A stretch of DNA of 54,127 nucleotides from positions 1 to 54,127 of the forward strand of contig JANYDY010000062.1 in NCBI GenBank assembly GCA_025363435.1, given 5' to 3'. Source of the stretch: Betaproteobacteria bacterium (GTDB lineage Bacteria; Pseudomonadota; Gammaproteobacteria; Burkholderiales; SG8-41). The notes beneath the pieces were generated by a model. The model searched no databases and had not been told where the DNA came from. It worked only from the letters and a program-made list of their open reading frames with translations. The number at the start of each line of letters is the position of its first letter. Within the stretch, counting starts at the first letter, position 1. Both the position numbers and the translations under genes were made by a program. This document shows, in pieces, positions 12,133 to 21,463 of this stretch.

Positions 12133-12141
12133 CTTCGCCCC

Positions 12142-13386
12142 ATGCAAACATTCACCCTGATATTCCTTGCCGCCCTCGCACTCGCCACCAGCGTCAAGCT
12201 GTGGCTGGGCTTGCGCCACATCAACCACGTACGCGCCCATCGCGAAGCCGTGCCGGCCGAATTCGCCGCCGAAATCACGCTGGAGGCGCACCGCAAAGCC
12301 GCCGATTACAGCAATACGAAAACACGGCTGGGCCTGCTCAGCACCCTGTTCGAAGCGGCGGTCGTGCTGATACTGACCTTCGGCGGCGTACTGCAGCTTC
12401 TGCACACGGTCAGCGCGGGCTGGTTCGATGCCGGCGTCGCGCGCGGCGTTGCATTGATCGTTCTGCTCGGCGTATTGATGGCGGTGATCGAAATTCCCTT
12501 CGATCTCTACCGCACCTTCGTGATCGAGCAACGTTACGGCTTTAACAAAATGACCCTGCGCATGTTCGTCATCGACGGGGTGAAACACGCACTGCTGGGT
12601 GCGGCGCTCGGCATGCCGCTGGTCGCCTGCATACTGTGGGTAATGGATGGCATGGGTGCCGCTTGGTGGATTTATGCCTGGCTCATCTGGGTTGCGTTCA
12701 ATCTGCTGGTACTGGCGATATTTCCGACCTGGATAGCGCCGCTGTTTAACAAATTCTCGCCGCTCGAAGACGCGCAGTTGAAGGAACGCATCGAACGCCT
12801 GCTCGAGCGTTGCGGCTTCAAGGTGCGCGGGCTGATGGTGATGGATGGCTCGAAACGTTCGAGCCACGGCAACGCCTACTTCACCGGTTTCGGCAAAACC
12901 AAACGCATCGTCTTCTTCGACACCCTGCTCGCGCGCCTGTCGCCGCCCGAGGTCGAAGCCGTGCTAGCGCATGAGCTCGGCCACTTCAAGTTGAAACACG
13001 TGATCAAGCGCATGCTGTGGACTTTTGCGGCGAGCCTGGCTTTTTTATGGCTGCTCGCGCAATTGATGACGCAGGCGTGGTTCTACAGCGGCCTCGGTGT
13101 TGCGACACAATCAACCGCGATGGCGCTTCTGCTGTTTTTCATCGTCGTGCCGCAATTCACCTTTCTGCTCTCGCCGCTGACCAGCTATTACTCACGTAAA
13201 CACGAATTCGAAGCCGACCACTACGCAACCGCTTACGCAGCTGCCGCCGATCTGATTACCGCGCTGGTCAAACTCTACAAGGACAATGCCGCAACACTGA
13301 CACCGGACCCGCTGCATTCGCTGTTCTACGATTCGCACCCGCCGGCGACCGCGCGCATTGCGCGCTTGAAAGGAGCTTCCGCATGA
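12142..13386 (+). CDS. M48-family (Ste24-type) zinc metalloprotease
   Basis: 414 residues with hydrophobic segments near 5-25, 65-88, 100-120, 150-175, 180-205, 295-315 and 330-350, the layout of CAAX prenyl protease 1 (Ste24). The zinc motif HELGH is at 277-281, and Glu357 in HEFEADHYA is the likely third ligand. The end of the domain (SHPPATARIARL) is typical. In bacteria this integral membrane protease probably cleaves membrane proteins or peptides; no prenylation substrate is implied. The ATG overlaps no ribosome site. The stop overlaps the start of phhB by four bases (ATGA). Confidence 0.93.
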   Translation: MQTFTLIFLAALALATSVKLWLGLRHINHVRAHREAVPAEFAAEITLEAHRKAADYSNTKTRLGLLSTLFEAAVVLILTFGGVLQLLHTVSAGWFDAGVARGVALIVLLGVLMAVIEIPFDLYRTFVIEQRYGFNKMTLRMFVIDGVKHALLGAALGMPLVACILWVMDGMGAAWWIYAWLIWVAFNLLVLAIFPTWIAPLFNKFSPLEDAQLKERIERLLERCGFKVRGLMVMDGSKRSSHGNAYFTGFGKTKRIVFFDTLLARLSPPEVEAVLAHELGHFKLKHVIKRMLWTFAASLAFLWLLAQLMTQAWFYSGLGVATQSTAMALLLFFIVVPQFTFLLSPLTSYYSRKHEFEADHYATAYAAAADLITALVKLYKDNAATLTPDPLHSLFYDSHPPATARIARLKGASA

Positions 13387-13718
13387 CCACCGCCGATCTT
13401 GCGCACAAGAAATGCAAATCTTGCGAGGGCGGCGTCTCACCGTTAAATCCCGATGAAGTCACTCTGCTGCTGGGCCAGCTCAAAGACTGGCACCACCAGG
13501 GCGACGTCATCACCAAGAATTACGAATTCAAAAATTATTATCAGACCATGGCTTTCGTCAACGCCGTGGCGTGGATGGCGCACCGCGAAGATCACCACCC
13601 GGACATGACGGTCGGTTACAGAAAATGCCGCGTCGATTACTCGACTCACGCGGTTGGTGGCCTGTCGGAGAATGATTTTATCTGCGCGGCCAAGGTCGAC
13701 GCGTTGTTCGAACTTTGA
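13383..13718 (+). CDS. phhB: Pterin-4a-carbinolamine dehydratase
   Basis: 111 residues. The signature HREDHHPDMTVGYRKCRVDY holds the active-site histidines, and GLSENDFICAAKVD closes the fold. The enzyme dehydrates 4a-hydroxytetrahydrobiopterin, recycling the pterin cofactor of phenylalanine hydroxylase, though phhA is not in this window. The N-terminal 16 residues carry two Cys (KKCKSCEGG). It is coupled by four-base overlaps to genes on both sides: ATGA with the M48 protease and TTGA with rsgA. Confidence 0.95.
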   Translation: MTTADLAHKKCKSCEGGVSPLNPDEVTLLLGQLKDWHHQGDVITKNYEFKNYYQTMAFVNAVAWMAHREDHHPDMTVGYRKCRVDYSTHAVGGLSENDFICAAKVDALFEL

Positions 13719-14626
13719 GCGGTCACACCAAAAAAGGCTCCACACCGACCTACGAAGGTTGTGTCGTTGCAAGCTTCGGCCGCAGCTTCATGGTTGAACT
13801 CGCCGACGGTTCACTCACCACCTGCACCACCCGCGGCAAACGCACCGACATCGCCTGCGGCGACCGCGTCGCCATTGCGATGACCGCGCCCGAACAAGGC
13901 GTGATCGAATCGATCGCAGCGCGCGCCTCGCTGTTCTACCGCTCCGACATCCAGCGGCAGAAACTGATTGCCGCCAACGTCACGCGCATCGTGGTTGTGC
14001 TGGCAGTGCCGGCAATCCATCGCCATCTGCTCGACCGCTGTCTGGCTGCCGCCGAATACGCAGAAATTCCGATTTTGCTGGCACTCAACAAAATGGATCT
14101 GCCGCAGGCCGAAGCAACACTCGCCTCACTCGAACCGTACCGCGCACTGGGCTACGAAATCCTGCCGCTAGCCGCCAAGATCGATATCGCGCCGCTATGC
14201 GCCGCTCTCGCAGGGCACACCAGCGTGCTGGTCGGGCAATCCGGCATGGGCAAATCGACCATCATCAATCGCCTGCTGCCGGACGCAGCAGCACGGGTCG
14301 GTGAATTGTCCGAAGCGCTCGGCAGCGGCCGGCATACCACCACGCATGCGCGGCTCTACCATCTTGATGCAGCGAGTTCGATCATCGATTCACCGGGCCT
14401 GCAGGAATTCGGCCTGCAGCATGTCGACCCCGTCGAGCTGGCGCGCTGTTACGTCGAATTCCGGCCGCAGCTCGGGCGCTGCAAGTTCAACGACTGCAGG
14501 CATATGGCCGAACCGGGTTGCGCGATCATCGCGCTGATGGAGAACGGCACGATAGACGCCGAACGGGTTGCGTCGTATCGCGAGCTGCTGCTGCAGATTG
14601 AAAAAAAGGCGCAGCGCTGGAATTAG
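13715..14626 (+). CDS. rsgA: Ribosome small-subunit biogenesis GTPase RsgA
   Basis: 303 residues. It is a circularly permuted GTPase: the NKMD motif (ALNKMDLP) precedes the P-loop GQSGMGKSTI and DSPG. An OB-fold precedes the G domain, and a C-terminal zinc site is CKFNDCRHMAEPGC (Cx4CxHx5C). RsgA matures the 30S subunit. I accept the TTG at 13715, which overlaps the phhB stop as TTGA; the conserved OB-fold begins about 13 residues later. The start is therefore the least certain part. Confidence 0.95.
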   Translation: MSGHTKKGSTPTYEGCVVASFGRSFMVELADGSLTTCTTRGKRTDIACGDRVAIAMTAPEQGVIESIAARASLFYRSDIQRQKLIAANVTRIVVVLAVPAIHRHLLDRCLAAAEYAEIPILLALNKMDLPQAEATLASLEPYRALGYEILPLAAKIDIAPLCAALAGHTSVLVGQSGMGKSTIINRLLPDAAARVGELSEALGSGRHTTTHARLYHLDAASSIIDSPGLQEFGLQHVDPVELARCYVEFRPQLGRCKFNDCRHMAEPGCAIIALMENGTIDAERVASYRELLLQIEKKAQRWN

Positions 14627-14648
14627 CAGCTAACGTACAGGAATGGAT

Positions 14649-15617
14649 ATGAAAAAATTCTTTGCAGCACTGATGATCGCCGCTGCCGCAATACCGCCGG
14701 CCATCGTGCAGGCGCAAGCGTGGCCGGCGAAACCGCTTCGCATCATCGCCGCACAAAGCCCCGGCGGCGTTACCGATATGCTGGCGCGCGTGCTAGCGCA
14801 AAAATTCAACGAGGCGTGGAAACAGCCGGTAGTCGTGGAAAACCGCGCCGGCGCCGCCGGCGCCATCGGCACCGAGTTCGCGGCCAAATCGGCGGCCGAC
14901 GGTTACACGCTGTTGCTGTCGTCAGCCGGGCCTATCGTCATCAACCCGGCCCTCTTTCCAAAGCTCGGCTACGAACCGCTGCGTGATTTTGCGCCGATTG
15001 CTTTCGTCGCCGCCTCGCCACTGATGCTGGTGGTGCATCCGTCGGTACCCGCCGGCTCGGTGAAAGCGCTGATCGCGCTGGCGCGCGCGCAGCCCGAGCG
15101 TTTGAGTTACGGTTCCGGCGGCAACGGTTCGCCGGCGCACTTGACGGCGGAACTGTTCAAATCGATGACCAAAACGAACATCGTGCACGTGCCGTTCAAA
15201 GGCTCAGCACCCAGCGTGCTCGCACTGGTTGGCGGCCAGATCGACCTGTCGTTTACAACCATCGTGATCTCGATCCCGCACGTCAAGACCGGCCGCCTGC
15301 GCGCGCTGGCGGTAACCTCACCGCGGCGCGCGAACGCAGTGCCGGCGCTGTCGACCATGATAGAAGCCGGCGTGCCCGGCTTCGAATCGCAGCAATGGTT
15401 CGGTCTGTTCGGGCCGGCGGCGCTGCCGAAAGATATTGTTGCGCGTTTGCACGACGAAACCGTGCGCATCATGGAAAACGCCGACATCCGTGAGCGCCTC
15501 GCTGCCGACGGCGGCGAACCGGTCGCCATGACGGTGGAACAATTCGCCGCCTTCATACGCGCCGACGCGGCGCGCTGGGCGCAGGTGATTAAAACGTCGG
15601 GGGCGACTGCAGACTAG
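14649..15617 (+). CDS. Bug-family (TTT) substrate-binding protein
   Basis: 322 residues. AGGA at 14639-14642 touches the first ATG (14643) but stands six bases before the second, so I use 14649. The signal peptide is [20 protein letters not shown] and onward, cut near [45 protein letters not shown] and [10 protein letters not shown] mark the family. It follows rsgA by 22 bases and may share its transcript, an unusual partner for a receptor. Its TAG stop overlaps the TAG stop of the convergent gene in a shared CTAG. Confidence 0.92.
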   Translation: MKKFFAALMIAAAAIPPAIVQAQAWPAKPLRIIAAQSPGGVTDMLARVLAQKFNEAWKQPVVVENRAGAAGAIGTEFAAKSAADGYTLLLSSAGPIVINPALFPKLGYEPLRDFAPIAFVAASPLMLVVHPSVPAGSVKALIALARAQPERLSYGSGGNGSPAHLTAELFKSMTKTNIVHVPFKGSAPSVLALVGGQIDLSFTTIVISIPHVKTGRLRALAVTSPRRANAVPALSTMIEAGVPGFESQQWFGLFGPAALPKDIVARLHDETVRIMENADIRERLAADGGEPVAMTVEQFAAFIRADAARWAQVIKTSGATAD

Positions 15618-16531
15618 ACTGCGCGCGCCAGCGTCACCAGCAACACCAGAAACAGCCAAAGCACGAGGGCGCGCCAGATCAGTCCGGCGGCCGCCTCCAT
15701 GCTGTCAACGTCTACGTCGTCGCCGTCACCGAGCTGCGGACGGTATTCGATGCCGCTATCCTGATGCAGCACGCCGCCGAGTTTGACGCCGAGCGCGCCG
15801 GCGGCCGCAGCGAGCAGTATGCCCTGCGCGCGTGAGCGCCAGGTCGCCGCCTGGGTGCGCCAGCATTCGACCGCGCCCATGAAGTCACCGGCCACAGCAA
15901 AACTGAATGCGCTCATGCGCAGAGGCAGCCAATCCATGATTTCAAATGCGCGTGCGGCGAACCGACCGAAGGCGCCGGTGTCGCCGTCGCGCGCGCTACC
16001 CCAGCGGTCGCTCAATAATGCCGCCAGCCGGTAAATGATCGCACCGGCGGCGCCGAGCAGCACGAACCAGACGATCACGCCGAAGACGTGGCGATGCGAA
16101 CGCAGCAGGCCGAGTTCAATTGCGACTCGCGCCACCTCGCCGGCGGTCAGCTCATTGGCGGTGTCGCCGCGCCAGCGCGCAATCACCGCGCGCGCGCGCG
16201 GCAGATCGCCGGCGCGCAATGCCGCCGCAACGTCGGTATAAAAATGACTGAACTGGCGGAAACCCAGCGCCAGATAAAGCACCACAATATTCCAGCCCAG
16301 CACCGCGATCCAGCTCAACTGGCGCGACAGCAGATAGACGATGAACGTGATCAGCGCCGCCGGCAGTACCGCCAGCGTCCAGGCAATCGCGCCATCGCGG
16401 TACTGGCCGGCATTGAGCGATTGCGCCAGCCGGTTGACGTAGCGCGCAAACGCCATATAAAGCACATTGCCGGTACGCAGGGGCCGCCACTGTTCAAGCA
16501 GCAAGGCGAGGATAAGGGCGAGAAAGGTCAT
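15614..16531 (-). CDS. CobD/CbiB-family integral membrane protein
   Basis: 305 residues with four to five hydrophobic segments (start MTFLALILALLLEQ; about 52-72, 76-92, 150-172 and C-terminal [14 protein letters not shown]). The FRQFSHFYTDV and VARVAIELGLLRSHRHVFG stretches match the betaproteobacterial CobD/CbiB-family group, which is distant from true adenosylcobinamide-phosphate synthase and resembles AmpE as well. No cobalamin gene is nearby, so a role in B12 synthesis is not supported here. It is last in the minus-strand run from maeB. Confidence 0.8.
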   Translation of the reverse strand: MTFLALILALLLEQWRPLRTGNVLYMAFARYVNRLAQSLNAGQYRDGAIAWTLAVLPAALITFIVYLLSRQLSWIAVLGWNIVVLYLALGFRQFSHFYTDVAAALRAGDLPRARAVIARWRGDTANELTAGEVARVAIELGLLRSHRHVFGVIVWFVLLGAAGAIIYRLAALLSDRWGSARDGDTGAFGRFAARAFEIMDWLPLRMSAFSFAVAGDFMGAVECWRTQAATWRSRAQGILLAAAAGALGVKLGGVLHQDSGIEYRPQLGDGDDVDVDSMEAAAGLIWRALVLWLFLVLLVTLARAV

Positions 16532-16585
16532 GACAAAACTGCAATCGACACGGTCGGAAAACTGCGCTCAGGCGTCCACTATATG

Positions 16586-17191
16586 TCAGGCGGCGCTTAC
16601 ACTCAATCGCCGCCATAACAATGTGCGGTTATTGGCAGGCATGGCAACGTCCCTTTCGAGTTCGAAGCCATGTGACCGCGCGAGCGCGCAAACGTTCTCG
16701 AAATCGCGGATGCCGCTTGCCGCATCGCGCGCTTTCAGCCAGCGGTCGAACTGCGCGTTACTGTCGGCGGTAAAAGCGCCGGCGTAGTTGAACGGCCCGT
16801 AGACGGCGAGCCTGCCACCTGCCGCCAGTACGCGCGCGGCCCCGGCAAAAAATTGCTCGACGTGCGGCCACGACATGATGTGCAGGGTGTTGGCGGTGAA
16901 AACGCCGTCAAACGGGCCCGCCGGCCACACGCCGCCGACATCGAGTGCAACGGGTGGCAGCAGATTGGGCAGTTGCGCTTCGTTGACCCAGGCGAGTATG
17001 CCCGCACGCAATGCCGGTAATTCGCTGGTCTGCCAGCTGAGCTGCGGCAGTTGCGCGGCGAAATAAACCGCATGCTGGCCGCTGCCCGAACCGACTTCCA
17101 GCACCGCGCGGCAACCGGTAAAAGCGTCCGTCAATACCGCCAGCAGCGGGCCGCGGTTGCGCTCGCAGGCTTCGGAAAACGGCTTTTCCAT
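16586..17191 (-). CDS. DUF938 SAM-dependent methyltransferase
   Basis: 201 residues from the ATG at 17189-17191; a TTG one codon upstream is less likely. The AdoMet loop is VLEVGSGSGQHAVYFA. FTANTLHIMSW and RLAVYGPFNY fit the class I Rossmann fold, and the FSEACERNRGP opening is characteristic of DUF938. The substrate is unknown in the family. It lies between the patatin gene (31 bases) and the CobD/CbiB-family gene (54 bases), all on one strand. Confidence 0.85.
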   Translation of the reverse strand: MEKPFSEACERNRGPLLAVLTDAFTGCRAVLEVGSGSGQHAVYFAAQLPQLSWQTSELPALRAGILAWVNEAQLPNLLPPVALDVGGVWPAGPFDGVFTANTLHIMSWPHVEQFFAGAARVLAAGGRLAVYGPFNYAGAFTADSNAQFDRWLKARDAASGIRDFENVCALARSHGFELERDVAMPANNRTLLWRRLSVSAA

Positions 17192-17222
17192 CAAGACGCG
17201 CGATGGCGCGCCGTCGCGTGCC

Positions 17223-18428
17223 TCACAGCCAGCACGCCTCGTAACCGAGAAAGCGCATCAATTCATCGCGACGCTGCATGCTGTCCTGATAACCGAGCTT
17301 GATCAGAGCGCGGCAATAACCGCGCTCGAACAGCAGGTAGCTGATCAGGTTGGAGCCGCCTTTCTTTAGCGCACCTACCGTGTAGAGCAGCGTGCGTATG
17401 GTCAGCGGCAGTTCTTTCACGTGCGAAACAGCGATCTTTTCGAGCGCTTCGCTCGGTGAAATGACGCGGAAATCGACTTCGTGCAGCGGCATGTTGTTGG
17501 CCGCGCGAATTTCCGGCGGCATTTGCGCCAGCGTGCGGTTGATGCGCTGCAAGCGCTCGAGATCGACCTCAAGACTATCGAGAAATATGCTGTTCAGGCA
17601 ATGGCCGGCGATTTGCGCAAGCGACGGATAGGCATCAGTCTTGATGCGTTCCTGCTGCGGTTGCAACTGGCGGCCGACGCCAATCACAAACAGACGCTCC
17701 GCGCCCAGATGCAGCGCTGGACTGACCGGCGCGATCTGGCGCATCGAACCATCGCCGAAATATTCGCGGTTGATATGCACCGCCGGAAAAATAAACGGCA
17801 GCGCCGACGACGCCAGCAGATGGTCGGGGCGTATCTGCCCCGGGATGCCGATGCGGCGCGCGCGCTGCCACGACTCGATGCCCGGCGTGCCCTGAAAAAA
17901 CGTCACCGACTGTCCGGAGGTATACCCCGAGCAGGTGATGCTGAAGGCATAGAGATGGCCGTTATCGATATTTTGCTGGATGGTCGAATAATCGAGCCGC
18001 GTGCTGAGCAGATGCGCCAGCGGCGCATTGTCGAGCAGCGAGATTGGCGTTTCCTTGCCAAGACCGCCGGTGAGTGCCGCGGCTATCCACTTGCCGCTGT
18101 TATGAATGACGCCCAGCGGATCGGCGCGGTAGACATGATGCACGTGAAAATTTTTCCACACGGTCATCAACTGGCGCACGGCCTGGCGGAAATTGCCCGC
18201 ATTGGCAGCCAGCACGGTCGCGTTAATGGCGCCTGCGGAAGTGCCGCAGATTATTTTGAACGGCACCGGCGAATCGGCCGGCAGCATTTCGGAAATTGCG
18301 CGCAGCACGCCAACCTGATAGGCCGCGCGCGCGCCGCCGCCGCTTAAAACAAGACCGACCCTGGGCTGTCCGGAACGCTCTCCACTGTCCATCGAATTCT
18401 GATATCCACGGGAATCGAATGCATCCAT
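17223..18428 (-). CDS. Patatin-like phospholipase family protein
   Basis: 401 residues. The patatin parts are all present: the glycine-rich oxyanion loop VLSGGGARAAYQVG, nucleophile Ser64 in GTSAG and the dyad Asp226 in GDGS, where many family members have DGG or DGA. It should hydrolyse acyl esters of lipids. There is no signal peptide, so it is cytoplasmic or membrane-associated. The first ATG (18428) is used; a second at 18392 (MDSGERSG) lies closer to the conserved region. The C-terminal 150 residues, including ISYLLFERGYCRALIKLGY, match the long proteobacterial subgroup. Confidence 0.88.
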   Translation of the reverse strand: MDAFDSRGYQNSMDSGERSGQPRVGLVLSGGGARAAYQVGVLRAISEMLPADSPVPFKIICGTSAGAINATVLAANAGNFRQAVRQLMTVWKNFHVHHVYRADPLGVIHNSGKWIAAALTGGLGKETPISLLDNAPLAHLLSTRLDYSTIQQNIDNGHLYAFSITCSGYTSGQSVTFFQGTPGIESWQRARRIGIPGQIRPDHLLASSALPFIFPAVHINREYFGDGSMRQIAPVSPALHLGAERLFVIGVGRQLQPQQERIKTDAYPSLAQIAGHCLNSIFLDSLEVDLERLQRINRTLAQMPPEIRAANNMPLHEVDFRVISPSEALEKIAVSHVKELPLTIRTLLYTVGALKKGGSNLISYLLFERGYCRALIKLGYQDSMQRRDELMRFLGYEACWL

Positions 18429-18514
18429 ATTGCCACAGCGGCGATCAAGATTGGCGGTATATGCATTAACGGATGCAAGCGCTGCAGGCTTGAGTGTGCA
18501 CGGCGCGCGCTGTC

Positions 18515-19153
18515 TCAGCTTTCTGTGAGGTGCCGGTACAGGCTATAGAGCATGCCTGCAGTAGCGCCCCAGATATAGTGGCCCTCATAGGGCATGGCGA
18601 GATAATGGCGGTCGCGGCCGTTGAAGTGGTAATGGCGCTGCAGATGGTTGGCGGAATCGAGAAAATGCGCCAGCGGCACTTCGAATGCAGATGCCACCTC
18701 GAACGGATCGAGTGTCAGCTCGAACGGCGCTTCGACCCAGCCGATAACCGGGCTGATGCGAAATCCCGACGACATTTCATGCACCGGCAGCATGCCGAGC
18801 ACCGCGACGTGCGCGGGCGCGAGGCCGATCTCTTCCTGCGCTTCGCGCAACGCGGTGTCAATGCGGTCCTGATCGCCGCCCTCGACACGGCCGCCGGGAA
18901 AACTGATCTGGTTCGGATGCGCACGCAGATGCGAGCTGCGCTGCGTCAGCAGGACATGAATTTGATCGTCGCGGTGCACCAGCGGCACCAGCACGGCAGC
19001 CGCCGTGATACGCGTGCCCGGCGGCGCCGCATCAGAATGAAACGCGTCGGCGCGCGGCGCCGGCGGCCCGCGCTGCAGGCGTTCGGCGATCTGCGCGCGC
19101 GTCGGCATTGCGGGTGGTAAGCCGGCAGCGATCGGATTTTTGTCGGCGCGCAT
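18515..19153 (-). CDS. nudL: CoA pyrophosphatase (Nudix hydrolase)
   Basis: 212 residues from the ATG at 19151-19153, preceded by GGTGAG; longer reading overlaps the SDR gene. The Nudix region FPGGRVEGGDQ followed by ALREAQEEIGL has the NudL/YeaB pattern, in which the usual first Glu is replaced while REAxEE is kept. SSHLRAHPNQISFPGG is the NuCoA motif region. It probably splits CoA or acyl-CoA into phosphopantetheine and adenosine 3',5'-bisphosphate. The SDR gene ends seven bases upstream. Confidence 0.88.
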   Translation of the reverse strand: MRADKNPIAAGLPPAMPTRAQIAERLQRGPPAPRADAFHSDAAPPGTRITAAAVLVPLVHRDDQIHVLLTQRSSHLRAHPNQISFPGGRVEGGDQDRIDTALREAQEEIGLAPAHVAVLGMLPVHEMSSGFRISPVIGWVEAPFELTLDPFEVASAFEVPLAHFLDSANHLQRHYHFNGRDRHYLAMPYEGHYIWGATAGMLYSLYRHLTES

Positions 19154-19160
19154 TGCAATC

Positions 19161-19871
<711 letters not shown>

Positions 19872-19896
19872 GGACGCAGCCACTTCGCGCAATCGC

Positions 19897-21414
19897 TCAG
19901 ACGACCTTGACCGGAATCTTGCCGATCCTGCTGCGCCATTCGCGCGGCCCGCTGTCGTGAACAGCATTACCGGTCGGATCGACAGCAACCGTCACCGGCA
20001 TATCCTTGACGTCGAATTCGTAAATCGCCTCCATGCCGAGGTCGGCAAACGCCAGCACTTTGGAACCGCGTATCGCCTTCGAGACCAGATAGGCCGCGCC
20101 GCCGACTGCGATCAGATGCGCGCCACCGTGTTTTTTAATCGTTTCGACGGTCTGCGCACCGCGTTCGCTTTTGCCGACGGAACCGATTAGTCCGGTCTTG
20201 CCGAGCATGGTTTCCATGAACTTGTCCATGCGCCGCGACGTTGTAGGCCCGGCCGGACCAACCACTTCGTCGCGCACCGGATCGACCGGCCCAACGTAGT
20301 AGATCAGCTTGTTGGTGAAATCGACCGGCAGTTTCTCGCCTTTGGCCACCATATCGACAATGCGTTTATGCGCCGCGTCGCGCCCGGTCAGCAATTTGCC
20401 GTTGAGCAGCAGACGGTCGCCGGCTTTCCAGTTCGCCATTTCCGTCTTGGTCAATTTGTCGAGATCGACGCGGCGCGCGCCGGCTGCCATGTCGATGTTG
20501 AGTTTGGGCCAGTTGTCGAGGCTGGGCGGTTCGAACTTCGCCGGCCCCGAACCGTCGAGCGTGAATTCGAGATGGCGCGTCGCCGCGCAATTCGGCACGA
20601 TTGCCACCGGCTTCATCACTGCGTGCGTCGGGTAATCCAGTACTTTGACGTCGAGCACCGTAGTCAGGCCGCCAAGACCCTGCGCGCCCATACCCAGCGC
20701 ATTCACTTTTTCGAACAATTCGAGACGCAATTCCTCGGCATGCGTTTTCGGCCCGCGCGCTTTCAGTTCGTGCATGCTCAAATGATCGAGAATCGATTCT
20801 TTTGCCAGCACCATTGCTTTTTCAGGCGTGCCGCCGATGCCGACGCCGAGCATGCCGGGCGGACACCAGTCGCCGCCCATGGTCGGTATTTGCTCCAACA
20901 CCCAATCGACCACGCTGTCGCTCGGGTTGAGTACGGCGAATTTTGTTTTGCTCTCGGAGCCGCCGCCTTTGGCGGCCAGTTTGACTTCGATCTTGTCGCC
21001 CTGCACCAACTCCATGTGCACCACCGCCGGCGAATTGTCGCGCGTGTTTTTGCGCGCACCATCGGGGTCGGCGACGATCGAGCCGCGCAAGGGGTTTTCC
21101 TTGTTGGTGTAGGCGCGGCGCACGCCTTCGCTCACCATGTCGGTCACCGACAGCGTCGCCTCCCAGCGCACGTTCATGCCGACTTTCAGATAGACCACCG
21201 CAATACCGGTGTCCTGGCAGATCGGGCGATGGCCTTCGGCCGCCATGCGCGCGTTGATCAGAATCTGCGCGATTGCGTTTTTTGCCGCCGGCGATTCTTC
21301 GTGCTCATACGCTTCGGCCATTGCCTTGATGAAATCTACCGGATGGTAGTACGAGATGAACTGAAAGGCGTCGGCAATGCTTTGAATGAAATCTTCCTGT
21401 TTAACGGTACTCAT
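19897..21414 (-). CDS. fumA: Fumarate hydratase, class I (iron-sulfur)
   Basis: 505 residues, ATG at 21412-21414. It interconverts fumarate and malate in the TCA cycle using an oxygen-sensitive 4Fe-4S cluster. The cluster cysteines are Cys66 (PICQDTG), Cys184 (GDWCPPGM) and Cys276 (PNCAATR). The C-terminal beta part carries GPTTSRRMD and GKSERG. Both halves are fused, as in single-chain class I fumarases. It lies 49 bases downstream of the malic enzyme gene, a logical pairing: fumarate to malate to pyruvate. Confidence 0.95.
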   Translation of the reverse strand: MSTVKQEDFIQSIADAFQFISYYHPVDFIKAMAEAYEHEESPAAKNAIAQILINARMAAEGHRPICQDTGIAVVYLKVGMNVRWEATLSVTDMVSEGVRRAYTNKENPLRGSIVADPDGARKNTRDNSPAVVHMELVQGDKIEVKLAAKGGGSESKTKFAVLNPSDSVVDWVLEQIPTMGGDWCPPGMLGVGIGGTPEKAMVLAKESILDHLSMHELKARGPKTHAEELRLELFEKVNALGMGAQGLGGLTTVLDVKVLDYPTHAVMKPVAIVPNCAATRHLEFTLDGSGPAKFEPPSLDNWPKLNIDMAAGARRVDLDKLTKTEMANWKAGDRLLLNGKLLTGRDAAHKRIVDMVAKGEKLPVDFTNKLIYYVGPVDPVRDEVVGPAGPTTSRRMDKFMETMLGKTGLIGSVGKSERGAQTVETIKKHGGAHLIAVGGAAYLVSKAIRGSKVLAFADLGMEAIYEFDVKDMPVTVAVDPTGNAVHDSGPREWRSRIGKIPVKVV

Positions 21415-21463
21415 CGATAAGTCCTGTCGATAAACAATATTTGATAGGCGCGATGAACCGCGC

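Noticed and set aside
15614-16531. Cobalamin biosynthesis role for the CobD/CbiB-family protein
   Set aside because: No other cobalamin gene or B12 riboswitch is present, and this betaproteobacterial group is distant from true CbiB.
16570-16590. CACTATATG motif as a second NrdR-like box
   Set aside because: It is not palindromic and lies between two unrelated genes.
20368-21420. Plus-strand frame of about 350 codons opposite fumarase
   Set aside because: Antisense shadow; fumarase has full conserved motifs on the other strand.
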